From: Shimia sp. R9_2
Lineage (GTDB): Bacteria > Pseudomonadota > Alphaproteobacteria > Rhodobacterales > Rhodobacteraceae
DNA length: 64,000 nt
Direction of reading: 5' to 3'
Assembly (NCBI RefSeq): GCF_017743735.1
Contig: NZ_JAGHRO010000012.1
Location: forward strand, 1-64,000
Made by a program: the position numbers and the translations under genes. Below the pieces are notes generated by a model. It was not told the origin of the DNA, searched no databases, and saw nothing but the letters and a program-made list of their open reading frames with translations. This document shows positions 42,213 through 51,030 of this stretch, in pieces. Each line of letters opens with the position of its first letter. The stretch's first letter is position 1.

Positions 42213-43166
42213 ATGGAATGGCTGCTGGTTGGGCTTGGGCTCGTGATCCTGCTTTTGGCAGGCGATGCGCTGGTACGTGGCGCGGTGAATGTGTCCTTGC
42301 GGATCGGGATCCCGGCGCTGATCGTTTCGCTGACGATTGTGGCGTTTGGCACCTCTGCCCCTGAGCTTCTGATCTCAATTGAAGCAGCGTTGAAAAACGC
42401 ACCGGGCATCGCACTGGGCAATGTGGTTGGCTCCAATATCGCCAACGTGCTGCTGGTGCTGGGCATCCCGGCGCTGCTCGCGCCGATCCAGACCAGCCAT
42501 TGCAACTCGCGGCGCAACTATGTGCTGATGATTGCCGCCACGGTCCTGTTTATCGGCGTGGCGAGCGCAGGCTTCTTCACATTCACCAGCGGTTTGATCC
42601 TGCTCGCTGGCCTGACCATCGCTTTGGGCAGTGCGTTTTATCAGGCCCGCTGTCACCGCAAGGCCGAGGCGGCCTGCGCAATGGAAGACGAGGAAGAGGT
42701 CGAGGGCGCAGACCCGGATATGCCCTGGTGGCGCATCTTTGTGTTCCTGATCCTTGGCCTGATCGGCTTGCCGCTTGGCGCGGATCTGATGGTGGATAAC
42801 GCCGAAGTCATCGCCCGCCGCTATGGCGTGAGTGACACTGTGATCGGCCTGACCTTGATCGCGCTTGGCACCTCATTGCCGGAGCTTGCAACCACAGTCA
42901 TGGCCGCGCTGCGCCGTCAGGCGGATGTGGCTTTGGGCAATGTGATCGGCTCAAACCTCTTCAACCTTCTGGCCATCATTGGTGTGACCTCGCTCATCCA
43001 TCCGATCCGCGTGGATCCTGACTTCTTTGAGTTTGATTTCTGGGTGATGCTGGCGTCTTCGCTGCTCTTGATACCGTTTGTGTTCCTACGACAGGATCTC
43101 ACACGTATTTGGGGTGTTGTCTTTACCGCGCTCTATCTGATCTACATCGCGGTGACGTTGACTTAA
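42213..43166 (+). CDS. CaCA-family sodium/calcium antiporter (YrbG-like)
   Basis: A 317-residue membrane protein with two inverted repeats of the cation-exchanger motif: SLTIVAFGTSAPELLISIEAA and GLTLIALGTSLPELATTVMAA (GTS.PE hallmark). About ten membrane segments, with an acidic loop (EDEEEVEGADPDM) between the halves that may bind Ca2+. It exchanges Na+ or H+ for Ca2+ across the inner membrane. It follows the zinc-ribbon gene by 3 bp. Confidence 0.9.
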   Translation: MEWLLVGLGLVILLLAGDALVRGAVNVSLRIGIPALIVSLTIVAFGTSAPELLISIEAALKNAPGIALGNVVGSNIANVLLVLGIPALLAPIQTSHCNSRRNYVLMIAATVLFIGVASAGFFTFTSGLILLAGLTIALGSAFYQARCHRKAEAACAMEDEEEVEGADPDMPWWRIFVFLILGLIGLPLGADLMVDNAEVIARRYGVSDTVIGLTLIALGTSLPELATTVMAALRRQADVALGNVIGSNLFNLLAIIGVTSLIHPIRVDPDFFEFDFWVMLASSLLLIPFVFLRQDLTRIWGVVFTALYLIYIAVTLT

Positions 43167-43180
43167 GGCGGGAGAGCACA

Positions 43181-43957
43181 GTGCGGGCATTGGTGACAGG
43201 CGCTGGGGCGCGACTGGGACAAGCCATGGCAGTCTATCTGGCGGAGCGCGGCTATGATGTGGCTGTGCATTATGCCAGCTCTCGTGTCGGCGCGCTGGAG
43301 ACCGTTGAAGCCATTGTGAAAGCTGGGCGGCGCGGCGTCACGCTGCAGGCCGACCTGCTGGACGAGACCCAAACGCAAGCACTCTTGCCGCAGGCCTCTG
43401 AGGCGCTGGGTGGGCCGATTACTTGTCTGATCAACAACGCTTCGATTTTTGAGCAGGACAGCCTGCAGGACGCCACGCGCGAAAGCTGGGACCGCCACAT
43501 CGAAAGCAACCTGAGGGCGCCATTTGTGCTGTCACAGGCTATGGTGGCGCAAGGCCTCACAGCGGCCTCAGATGAGGCCGGAGAGCCGGTCGCGGCTGGT
43601 CTGATTGTAAACATGCTCGACCAACGCGTGCGCAAGCTCACACCGGAGTTTGCGTCCTACACCATTGCCAAGATGGGGCTTTGGGCGCTGACCCAGACAG
43701 CGGCACAAAGCGCTGCGCCTCATGTGCGGGTGAATGCCATTGGTCCGGGACCCACATTGCAGGGCAGCCGGCAATCTGAGGCGGACTTTGCTGCGCAACG
43801 CGCGAGCACCGTTCTTCAACGCGGGGCTGATGCGTCTGACATATGCGCCGCGCTGGGGTACCTGCTGGATGCAAAAGCCGTGACCGGGCAGTTGATCTGT
43901 GTGGATGGCGGCCAGCATCTGGCCTGGCAGACGCCGGATGTTTTTGCCAGCGAATGA
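43181..43957 (+). CDS. SDR-family oxidoreductase, pteridine-reductase-like
   Basis: A 258-residue SDR with TGAGARLGQAMA, the NNASIF motif seen in pteridine/dihydromonapterin reductases (FolM, PTR1), and YTIAKMGLWALTQ with catalytic Tyr and Lys. It lacks the usual SS..G before the Tyr and has NMLDQRVRKLTPE instead, which is also typical of that group. It may recycle a pterin cofactor. A GTG start at 43181 has GGGAGA upstream; the gene follows the antiporter by 14 bp. Confidence 0.8.
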   Translation: MRALVTGAGARLGQAMAVYLAERGYDVAVHYASSRVGALETVEAIVKAGRRGVTLQADLLDETQTQALLPQASEALGGPITCLINNASIFEQDSLQDATRESWDRHIESNLRAPFVLSQAMVAQGLTAASDEAGEPVAAGLIVNMLDQRVRKLTPEFASYTIAKMGLWALTQTAAQSAAPHVRVNAIGPGPTLQGSRQSEADFAAQRASTVLQRGADASDICAALGYLLDAKAVTGQLICVDGGQHLAWQTPDVFASE

Positions 43958-44016
43958 CGCTTTGGCGCGCAGAGCCGATCATACTTTAGGAAAGCACCTT
44001 TGAAGACATTCGTAGC

Positions 44017-44031
44017 TTAGAATGGTTCTGA
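44017..44031. promoter_or_regulatory. Irr-box (iron control element)-like sequence
   Basis: TTAGAA-TGG-TTCTGA matches the known Irr-box core TTAGAA-N3-TTCTAA with one mismatch. It is 284 bp before uvrC, in an AT-rich region with no gene that obviously needs it. It might serve an unseen small RNA or be a chance match. Confidence 0.35.
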
Positions 44032-44228
44032 GCCGCGCGAGTTGTGCACTGTTCACAGAGCTGTCATGTTTTCGTTACTTTTTGTTAATGATTTCAATAA
44101 TTTGTGCATCGCAGAAAATAAAAACAAGTAAAATCAACCGCTTGCATATATGCTTAAAAAATAGGCACGGTAACAAGTTGCGTTAAAAATAAGGGATTTC
44201 TTTACGGCTGAGAAAGATATCTCCAGAG

Positions 44229-44237
44229 TTATCCACA
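44229..44237 (+). promoter_or_regulatory. DnaA box
   Basis: TTATCCACA is the exact DnaA 9-mer consensus, with an inverted CGTGGATG just after it. An isolated consensus box may regulate uvrC or act as a DnaA titration site; the number of boxes is too low to claim an origin. Confidence 0.4.
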
Positions 44238-44314
44238 GTTTCCGTGGATGTAATTCTTCTTGCCCCGCGGGGCTTAAGATTGCAGGCCGACCAAAAGAAT
44301 CATATTTGTCGGTC

Positions 44315-46189
44315 ATGACGTCTGACATCGAAATTCCCTCTGCCGGCCCGACCGGTCACGCTTGTATTCAGAGCTATCTCAAAACCTTGGATGGTTCCCC
44401 CGGTGTGTACCGGATGCTCGATGCGCAGGCGCGGGTGCTCTATGTTGGAAAGGCGCGGAATTTGCGGGCGCGGGTGTCTAACTATGCGCGGCCCAGTGGG
44501 CATTCGGGGCGGATCGCGCGGATGATTTCCGAGACCGCGTCGATGATGTTTCTGACCACAAAGACAGAGACCGAGGCGCTGCTGCTGGAGCAGAACCTGA
44601 TCAAGCAGCTCAAACCCAAATACAATGTGCTGCTGCGCGATGACAAAAGCTTTCCCAATATTCTGGTCAGCCGCGCCCATGGGTTCCCCCAGATCAAAAA
44701 GCACCGGGGCGCCAAGAAAGAGAAGGGCAGCTACTACGGCCCGTTTGCCAGCGCCGGGGCGGTCAATCGGACGTTGAGCCAGCTGCAGAAGGTCTTTCTG
44801 TTGCGCAACTGCTCGGATGCGATGTTTGAAAGCCGCTCGCGGCCCTGCTTGCTGTATCAGATCAAGCGCTGCTCTGGGCCGTGTGTGGGGCGGATCAGTG
44901 AGGCGGATTATGCGGAGAGCGTGCGGGATGCGGAGCGGTTCTTGTCGGGGCGCTCGACCCAGATCCAAGAGGCGCTGGCAGCGCAGATGCAGGAAGCCTC
45001 TGATGCGATGGAGTTTGAAAAGGCCGCTGCGCTGCGGGATCGGATCCGGGCGTTGACGACCGTGCAATCGGCGCAGGGGATCAACCCGCGCGGGGTGACA
45101 GAGGCGGATGTGATCGCCCTGCATCTTGAGAACGGGCAGGCCTGTGTGCAGGTGTTTTTCATTCGTGCACATCAGAACTGGGGCAACCGCGATTTCTATC
45201 CGCGGGTGGGCAATGAGATTGATGCGGCTGAAGTGCTGGAAGCCTTTATCGGGCAGTTCTATGACGGCAAGGAACCTCCACGTCAGTTGATCCTGTCTCA
45301 TCCCATTGAAAATGAAGAGCTTATGGCAGAGGCCTTGGCCACGAAAGCGGGGCGTAAGGTGGAGATCCTTGTGCCGCAGCGGGGCGAGAAGGCAGAGCTT
45401 GTGGCCGGAGCGGCGCGCAATGCCCGCGAGAGCCTTGCGCGCAAGATGAGCGAGACCGCAACGCAGGCCAAGCTGCTTTCGGGCATGGCGGAAGCCTTTG
45501 ATCTGGACGGGCCGCCGCAACGCATCGAAGTCTACGATAACAGCCACATCCAAGGCACCAATGCCGTTGGCGGCATGATCGTGGCGGGGCCGGAAGGCTT
45601 TATGAAAAACAGCTATCGCAAGTTCAACATCAAAGGGGATGACCTGACGCCGGGTGATGACTTTGGCATGATGAAAGAGGTGCTCACGCGGCGGTTTAAG
45701 CGGCTGCTGAAGGAAGACCCAGATCGCGATCAAGGCATGTGGCCTGACTTGCTGTTGATTGACGGCGGAGCCGGTCAGGTGAGTGCGGTGCATGAGATCA
45801 TGGAAGAATATGGCGTGGAGGACATCCCCATGGTGGGCGTGGCCAAGGGTGTTGACCGGGACCACGGCAAGGAAGAATTCTACCGGATCGGCAAACGCCC
45901 GATGGCGCTCAGACGCAATGATCCGGTGCTCTATTTTGTTCAGCGCCTGCGCGATGAGGCGCATAGATTTGCGATCGGCACTCACCGCGCAAAACGTGCC
46001 AAAGCCGTGGGCGCGACCCCTCTGGACGATGTGCCCGGCGTCGGCGCGACGCGAAAACGGGCGCTGTTGGCACATTTTGGCAGCGCAAAGGCGGTCTCTC
46101 GCGCCAATCTGGCGGATTTGAAAGCCGTTGATGGCGTCTCTGACAAGCTGGCTGAGACAATTTACGACTTTTTTCACGAACGGGGATGA
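44315..46189 (+). CDS. uvrC: Excinuclease ABC subunit C
   Basis: A 624-residue UvrC. It has the N-terminal GIY-YIG nuclease domain ([25 protein letters not shown]), a Cys-rich link ([21 protein letters not shown]), the UVR helix-hairpin, the RNase H-like domain ([32 protein letters not shown]) and C-terminal helix-hairpin-helix motifs. It makes the two incisions of nucleotide excision repair. I start it at the ATG at 44315; a TTG three codons before is in frame. No strong ribosome site is visible. Confidence 0.95.
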   Translation: MTSDIEIPSAGPTGHACIQSYLKTLDGSPGVYRMLDAQARVLYVGKARNLRARVSNYARPSGHSGRIARMISETASMMFLTTKTETEALLLEQNLIKQLKPKYNVLLRDDKSFPNILVSRAHGFPQIKKHRGAKKEKGSYYGPFASAGAVNRTLSQLQKVFLLRNCSDAMFESRSRPCLLYQIKRCSGPCVGRISEADYAESVRDAERFLSGRSTQIQEALAAQMQEASDAMEFEKAAALRDRIRALTTVQSAQGINPRGVTEADVIALHLENGQACVQVFFIRAHQNWGNRDFYPRVGNEIDAAEVLEAFIGQFYDGKEPPRQLILSHPIENEELMAEALATKAGRKVEILVPQRGEKAELVAGAARNARESLARKMSETATQAKLLSGMAEAFDLDGPPQRIEVYDNSHIQGTNAVGGMIVAGPEGFMKNSYRKFNIKGDDLTPGDDFGMMKEVLTRRFKRLLKEDPDRDQGMWPDLLLIDGGAGQVSAVHEIMEEYGVEDIPMVGVAKGVDRDHGKEEFYRIGKRPMALRRNDPVLYFVQRLRDEAHRFAIGTHRAKRAKAVGATPLDDVPGVGATRKRALLAHFGSAKAVSRANLADLKAVDGVSDKLAETIYDFFHERG

Positions 46190-46290
46190 AGCGGCCGCGC
46201 GGTGTGTGTTGCGCCGCAAGGCGTGCTCTTGCTGCCGCAGGTGCAAGGTGAGGGCTTTTGATTGCGGAGAAAAGTGCTTAGGAAGTGGCT

Positions 46291-46950
46291 ATGACTTGGA
46301 ACATTCCCAATATTCTCTCCGTTCTCCGCCTGATCGCCGCGCCCATGATTGCGGTGATGTTTCTCTATTTTGAACGGCCCTATGCGGATTGGTTTGCGCT
46401 GATGCTGTTTCTTGTGGCTTCGGTCACCGATTGGTTTGACGGCTATCTGGCGCGGCTCTGGAAGCAGGAGACGCGGCTGGGCGCGATGATCGACCCGATT
46501 GCGGACAAAGCCATGGTGGTGATCGCGCTGATGGTGATCGTGGGGTATTCCTCCATGTCGCCCTGGCTGGTGCTGCCTGCCACCGTGATCTTGTTCCGCG
46601 AAGTCTTTGTGTCCGGCCTGCGCGAGTTCCTTGGCGATGTGGCCGGAACACTGAAGGTGACCAAGCTGGCGAAGTGGAAAACAGCGACGCAAATGGTTGC
46701 GATTGCTTTCCTTTTTGGCCAGGGCGTGTTTGAGCACTACCTTGGCATGTCGGCCTGGGGCATGGATCAGGCGATGGTCGATCAGATCATGCTGGGCGAG
46801 ATCGAAGACCTGCAGGGGCTGCGCTGGAAACATGCGGGCATGGTCTGGTCCGGCTGGATGGGACTTTGGTTGCTCTGGATTGCGGCGGCGCTGACCGCTA
46901 TCACTGGGATTGACTACTTCAACAAGGCCAAGCCGCATCTAAAGGATTGA
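46291..46950 (+). CDS. pgsA: CDP-diacylglycerol-glycerol-3-phosphate 3-phosphatidyltransferase
   Basis: A 219-residue membrane enzyme of the CDP-alcohol phosphotransferase family. The metal-binding signature DGYLAR-X8-G-X3-D-X3-D is complete in WFDGYLARLWKQETRLGAM followed by IDPIADK. It makes phosphatidylglycerol phosphate, the precursor of phosphatidylglycerol. The ATG at 46291 has AGGAAG 5 nt upstream. It is followed by moaD and moaE in one run, and uvrC lies just upstream, an arrangement common in alphaproteobacteria. Confidence 0.93.
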   Translation: MTWNIPNILSVLRLIAAPMIAVMFLYFERPYADWFALMLFLVASVTDWFDGYLARLWKQETRLGAMIDPIADKAMVVIALMVIVGYSSMSPWLVLPATVILFREVFVSGLREFLGDVAGTLKVTKLAKWKTATQMVAIAFLFGQGVFEHYLGMSAWGMDQAMVDQIMLGEIEDLQGLRWKHAGMVWSGWMGLWLLWIAAALTAITGIDYFNKAKPHLKD

Positions 46951-46955
46951 TCGCT

Positions 46956-47201
46956 ATGGATGTTCTCTATTTCGCATGGGTGCGTGAACGGATCGGGATC
47001 CCCAAGGAAAAGGTGGAGACCACAGCCAAGACCGTGGCGGAGCTGGTTGAAGAACTCAAGGCACGCGAAGAGCGCTATGCGGTGGCCTTCTCCGATCTGA
47101 GTGCCCTGCGGGTGGCTGTGGATCAGGAGCTGACCGACTTTGATGCCTCCATCGAAGGCGTGCGTGAAGTGGCATTTTTCCCACCAATGACAGGCGGTTA
47201 A
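46956..47201 (+). CDS. moaD: Molybdopterin synthase sulfur-carrier subunit
   Basis: An 81-residue ubiquitin-like protein ending in the diagnostic Gly-Gly (FFPPMTGG) that receives sulfur as a thiocarboxylate and passes it to precursor Z. The ATG at 46956 is preferred to a TTG at 46947 since it gives a normal MoaD start (MDVLYFAWVRERIG). It lies 6 bp behind pgsA and 12 bp ahead of moaE. Confidence 0.93.
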   Translation: MDVLYFAWVRERIGIPKEKVETTAKTVAELVEELKAREERYAVAFSDLSALRVAVDQELTDFDASIEGVREVAFFPPMTGG

Positions 47202-47213
47202 GAGGAGCAGGCC

Positions 47214-47657
47214 ATGCGGGTTGTTGTGCAGGAAGCGCCGTTTGACTTTGGCAAGGAAGCGCAGGATTTTGCCAGCGGCCACAGCAATATGGGCGCCATT
47301 GTCACCTTCACCGGTGTGGTGCGCGATGCCGACAAGGGCGGCATGGATCGCATGGTGATTGAGCACTATCCCGGCATGACCCAGAAGGCGCTGGAGACCA
47401 TCGCCGAAGAGGCGGTCAGCCGTTGGAATCTCGGCGATGCTCTGGTCATCCATCGCCATGGTGAGCTGCGTCAGGGCGATATGATCATGATGGTGGCCAC
47501 CGCGGCGCGCCATCGTGTGGATGCCTTTGAGGCAGCGGAATTCCTAATGGATTACCTGAAGTCCCGCGCGCCGTTCTGGAAGAAAGAATACACCGCAGAC
47601 GGGGCCGAATGGGTGGCCGCGAAAGATGCGGATGAGGACGCGCTGAGCCGCTGGTGA
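47214..47657 (+). CDS. moaE: Molybdopterin synthase catalytic subunit
   Basis: A 147-residue MoaE (FTGVVRDADKGG, then RHGELRQGDMIMMVATAARHR and KSRAPFWKKEY with the catalytic lysines). With MoaD it converts precursor Z to molybdopterin. An AAGAGGAG site lies in front of the ATG. It completes the pgsA-moaD-moaE run. Confidence 0.94.
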   Translation: MRVVVQEAPFDFGKEAQDFASGHSNMGAIVTFTGVVRDADKGGMDRMVIEHYPGMTQKALETIAEEAVSRWNLGDALVIHRHGELRQGDMIMMVATAARHRVDAFEAAEFLMDYLKSRAPFWKKEYTADGAEWVAAKDADEDALSRW

Positions 47658-47985
47658 CCTTCACTGAGCACAGCGGATTGTCGGGCCGTTAACCAAAAAA
47701 TTCTGCCAAAACCGCACGTCGGTATCGCGTCGGTATCCCTACGGTATTGCGTCGGTGCAAAATTCCGTGTCGGCCAAATGGGCAAGTGTGACCTGACCGT
47801 GCTGCGCAACGGGACGTGCGGCAACAGTATTGCGCGCCACAAGCCGTGTGTTTTCCAAATCGAGAACGAGGCGAACGTTGCTTTCTGGGTTTGGGCTCAT
47901 GATCGTCGGCGGGGGACTGGTTGATTGTAGGCGGTTCAATGGCTGTCACACTGCATTCGTTCTCTTGGGAGTTGGAGTGGGAGTT
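47658..47985. other. Intergenic region with 11-bp direct repeats
   Basis: 328 bp without a convincing gene. It contains four 11-bp repeats at 47717-47760 and the promoter and ribosome site (GGAG at about 47974) of the ATPase gene. A frame open through 47830-47985 continues into the ATPase gene, but it lacks a good start and family support. Confidence 0.5.
47717..47760 (+). repeat. Four 11-bp direct repeats (iteron-like)
   Basis: Units begin at 47717, 47728, 47739 and 47750 with core CGTCGGTAT; the first two are almost identical, the third has CTACGGTATTG and the fourth CGTCGGTGCAA. A period of 11 bp puts each unit on the same face of the helix, as for a protein binding in series. Confidence 0.6.
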
Positions 47986-48519
47986 ATGGCTGAAAGGTTT
48001 ATTCTGCTGACTGGATGTTCGGGCGGAGGCAAATCGACCCTGCTGAGTGCCTTGGCCGCGCGCGGTTGTGCGACCGTCCCAGAGCCGGGCCGACGTATCA
48101 TCGCAGAGCAAGTGGCAGGCGGAGGCAAAGCGTTGCCTTGGGTCGATATGGAAGCTTTCGCACGTCGGGCCATCGAGGTGGCGCGGTCTGACCTTGCGGC
48201 CGCCCAGAAGCTTGAGGGGCCTGTCTTCTTTGATCGCGGTCTGATCGACGCAGCTGTCGCCTTGGAGCATTGTGGTGGCCGCAAGGCGCGCGACACATTT
48301 GGCGAGGTGCTGCCCTATGCAAGGCGTGTCTTCGTTGCGCCGCCGTGGCGGGCGCTGTTTGTCAACGACGCGGAACGCCAGCACAGTTTTGAGGCAGCGG
48401 TCCAAGAGTACATGCGCATAGCGTGGTCATTGGATGAGCTCGGCTATGAGCAATATGTGCTGCCCAAGATGTCGGTGACGGCGCGGGCCGACATCATTTT
48501 AAAGCAATGCGGGTTGTAA
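47986..48519 (+). CDS. P-loop ATPase/kinase-like protein (AAA_28 type)
   Basis: A 177-residue protein with a Walker A GCSGGGKSTLL at residues 10-20, an ATP-binding core similar to small NTPases of the AAA_28/NadR-kinase kind, FFDRGLIDAAVALEH (Walker-B-like region), and RRVFVAPPWRALF. The substrate is unknown; relatives are annotated as ATPases or predicted kinases. The ATG at 47986 has GGAG 8 nt upstream. The 11-bp repeats upstream may control it. Confidence 0.78.
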   Translation: MAERFILLTGCSGGGKSTLLSALAARGCATVPEPGRRIIAEQVAGGGKALPWVDMEAFARRAIEVARSDLAAAQKLEGPVFFDRGLIDAAVALEHCGGRKARDTFGEVLPYARRVFVAPPWRALFVNDAERQHSFEAAVQEYMRIAWSLDELGYEQYVLPKMSVTARADIILKQCGL

Positions 48520-48585
48520 GGGGCGAACTGCCTTTGGAGACCGCCTTGGCGACCAACATCTGTTATTTGGCCTGATGCCTCGGAC

Positions 48586-48900
48586 TTACCGCCCGAGCTG
48601 GCCGCGGAGCTCTTCGGCTTCTTGGCGGGCGTCGCGCAGGCCGTCCATGGCGGCGGAGAGTTCGGCTTCGGTCTGGGTGAGCTGGTTGGTCAGCTCCGCC
48701 TCGCGCTGCTGCAGATAGGTGATCGCCTGATCGCGGGTTTCCTCGGCTTCGTGCAGCTCCTGGCTCATGCGTTCCAGCTGGTCCACATCCGACTGGGCCA
48801 CGCGGGTGAAACGGTGCACCAGCCAATTGGCAAACCACCCCATGCAAAAGGCCACAAACAGGATCACGGCTGTGGTCAGGATGAACTCAATACGCGTCAT
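48586..48900 (-). CDS. Membrane-anchored coiled-coil protein, unknown function
   Basis: A 104-residue protein: membrane helix at residues 6-28 (FILTTAVILFVAFCMGWFANWL), then a long Glu/Gln-rich coiled coil to the C-terminus. It overlaps the stop of the OmpA-like gene by four bases (ATGA), so they are coupled. It could be a scaffold or adaptor that works with that envelope protein. Confidence 0.72.
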   Translation of the reverse strand: MTRIEFILTTAVILFVAFCMGWFANWLVHRFTRVAQSDVDQLERMSQELHEAEETRDQAITYLQQREAELTNQLTQTEAELSAAMDGLRDARQEAEELRGQLGR

Positions 48901-50969
48901 TGCTCTTCTGTCTCCTCGCCGTCGTTCTGCGCGGCGTTTTCGGTGGATGGGGCCTCTGCTGCTGCCTCTGGCTGGCCCTCAACTTCGGATTCTTCGGTTG
49001 TCTGTTCGGCGGTTTCTTCGGTGCTCGCTTCCGGCGCGGCCTCGGTTGCTGCGTCGGTGGCTGCCTCAGAAGTGGCCTCGGACGGGGTTGCCTCTGCGCC
49101 TTCAGCTTCGTTTGCCTCACCCTCTGCGTCAGCGGCCTCAGCAGTTTCCGCGCCTTCGGGCAGGATGCGGACAAATTCGATGCGGCGGTTGGCTTCGCGG
49201 CCAGCCTCTGTGCCGTTGTCGGCGATGGGCTGGCTTTCGCCATGGCCCACGGCGACAAAGCCGGAGGTGAGCACGCGGCGGTCCTGCAGCGCGGTCAGAA
49301 CGGCCTGGGCGCGGGTCTGGCTGAGCGCTTGGTTCATGGACTCGCGGCCCTGACTGTCGGTGTGGCCTTGAATTTCGATGCGTAGGTCGGGGCAGGCTTC
49401 GAGCTGACGGGCCAGCTCGTCGATGATCGGATCGGCGCTGGCGTCGAGCGTGCCTTTGCCCGGCTCAAAGGCGATCTTGGTCTCGTTTTGAAGCGCCTGA
49501 ATATTGGCCATGCATTCCTCGGCGGTGGGGATGCCGGCCAGCGGGTCAAGCGCCTCTAGATAGGTCACGTTGATGGCGAAGTGGTCTGTCTGGCTGAGCT
49601 TGTCCGCCAGAAGCTGGGCGATGCGGGCGTTGGCCTCGGTGCTGCCGGTGTTGCCGGAGACAGAGACAGCCTCAGGGGTGATCTGCAGCACGCCGTTGTG
49701 GAGCAGCGAGAGTGCATCAAGGCCAGCCATCACACGGAAGGGCCAGGTGCGCGGCAGGGTTTCGTCCAGACGGGTCGCCATATGCACGGTGTCGCTGCTG
49801 AAGCGGGCGCGGGCATAGCTTTCTGTTGTGTCACGCGCGATTTCATTGGGCAGGCGGCCACGCAGTTGCAACAGGCCTTCGGGGCTGAGCGTTGCGGTGA
49901 ACTCCTGTGCGCGGGAGGCGTCGTCGTCCTGCTGCGGGGCAGGTGGCAGGATGGCGAGCAGGGCGAAGGCTTCGGGCAGAGCGGCTTCGGTTTCGGCTGC
50001 GACTTTGTCAAACAGGGACTGACCGGTGCCCTGCGGCGCGGTGAGGGTCACATCCGCATCAGAGATGGTCAGCGTGCCGCCGCCAAGTTCGGCAAGGCCT
50101 GCGAGAGAGGCTTCCACCGCTTCCGCCCAGCGGGTGGAGGGCACGCCGAGGCCGATCACACATTCGCTCTCAGCCTCCATGCCTGCGGCGCGGGCGGCTT
50201 TGAGGATGCGGGCCTGGGCGGCTTCGGTGTCGGCAGAGCAGGCGTCAAAGCGGGCGCCGTCTTCATTGAGCACAAAGCGCAGGGTGAAGGGGGTGATCAC
50301 CGGACGGGGCGCGGAGATGGCGAGGTTCACCTCCACGGTTTTGGGGGCACGGCGCATCAGGTCGTGTTCCAATGCGGCGCGGGCCTCGGCGCTGTCGGCC
50401 ATGGCGGTTACATCCACGCGGCCTGCCTCAACAGAGATCTTGGCGCGGGGCAGTTCTTCCAACGCGCCCAGAGCGAAGCGCACCGCGGGGCGCCAGCCAG
50501 CGGGGGTGGCGTAGTCTGCGGTTTCCAGAAAATCGGCCACGTTCTGTGCGCCGGAGGCCTCTTTCAGATCGTTGATGATCTGGGTGCGGTTGGCGTTTTT
50601 GGGGATCAGGCCGATGAGGGAGATGCCCGCATCATTGCGTAGGATTTCCACGGAAAAGCGCGGCGGGGCGATGGCGGCGGTGGCCGGGACCTGCATGTTG
50701 TCGATCACGCGGGAGGCGTCGACAATGCGGCTGGCGGCAGACACGGCGCGGAAGCGGTCGGCCTCGGTGGGGGCCACACCGGCGAGGAAGATCTGCAGCC
50801 CTTCGGCATAGACCTCGGCCCAGTCCATATTGTTCTCGGCCAGCTCACGCTCCACGGCGGTGCTTGAGGTCTCTTCTATGAGATCGGCGGAGAGGCTGGC
50901 GGCGACGAGGCTGAGAAGGGCCGCAGTTGCGAAGGTGACAAAGAGGATCAGTAAGGAAGAAAGTCGCAT
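48897..50969 (-). CDS. OmpA-family envelope protein with BON-like repeats
   Basis: A 690-residue protein. After a signal/anchor (residues 7-25) come several repeated alpha-beta segments of BON type (for example around residues 45-140, 155-215 and 380-475, with motifs such as ISVEAGRVDVTA). A C-terminal OmpA domain follows (IAFEPGKGTLDASADPIID, RIEIQGHTDSQGRESMN, REANRRIEF) that binds peptidoglycan. The last 120 residues are Ala/Glu/Thr-rich low-complexity sequence. It links membrane to wall; the coiled-coil protein is its partner by position. Confidence 0.82.
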   Translation of the reverse strand: MRLSSLLILFVTFATAALLSLVAASLSADLIEETSSTAVERELAENNMDWAEVYAEGLQIFLAGVAPTEADRFRAVSAASRIVDASRVIDNMQVPATAAIAPPRFSVEILRNDAGISLIGLIPKNANRTQIINDLKEASGAQNVADFLETADYATPAGWRPAVRFALGALEELPRAKISVEAGRVDVTAMADSAEARAALEHDLMRRAPKTVEVNLAISAPRPVITPFTLRFVLNEDGARFDACSADTEAAQARILKAARAAGMEAESECVIGLGVPSTRWAEAVEASLAGLAELGGGTLTISDADVTLTAPQGTGQSLFDKVAAETEAALPEAFALLAILPPAPQQDDDASRAQEFTATLSPEGLLQLRGRLPNEIARDTTESYARARFSSDTVHMATRLDETLPRTWPFRVMAGLDALSLLHNGVLQITPEAVSVSGNTGSTEANARIAQLLADKLSQTDHFAINVTYLEALDPLAGIPTAEECMANIQALQNETKIAFEPGKGTLDASADPIIDELARQLEACPDLRIEIQGHTDSQGRESMNQALSQTRAQAVLTALQDRRVLTSGFVAVGHGESQPIADNGTEAGREANRRIEFVRILPEGAETAEAADAEGEANEAEGAEATPSEATSEAATDAATEAAPEASTEETAEQTTEESEVEGQPEAAAEAPSTENAAQNDGEETEEQ

Positions 50970-51030
50970 TCAGAGGTGCAGTCCGGCCGTTGGTTGCCAA
51001 GGTGATACGACGCTGCGCGCGCGCTTGCAA

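Larger units (their letters stand above)
43958..44314. other. AT-rich intergenic region upstream of uvrC
   Basis: 357 bp, clearly poorer in G+C than the rest of the window from about 44060 to 44220. It holds an Irr-like box (44017), a DnaA box (44229) inside a short dyad TCCAC/GTGGA, and a perfect 12-bp palindrome GCCCCGCGGGGC (44262-44273). No gene above about 20 codons with a ribosome site is visible. It may contain promoters, a small RNA or a protein-binding locus. Confidence 0.55.

Noticed and set aside
44060-44250. Chromosomal replication origin
   Set aside because: Only one perfect DnaA box and no dnaA, hemE or parAB genes nearby.
44300-46246. 648-codon open frame on the minus strand opposite uvrC
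   Set aside because: It mirrors the codon pattern of uvrC and has no family likeness or ribosome site. Long antisense frames are common in this GC-rich DNA.
47717-47760. CRISPR array
   Set aside because: Repeats are only 11 bp with no spacers and no cas genes in the window.
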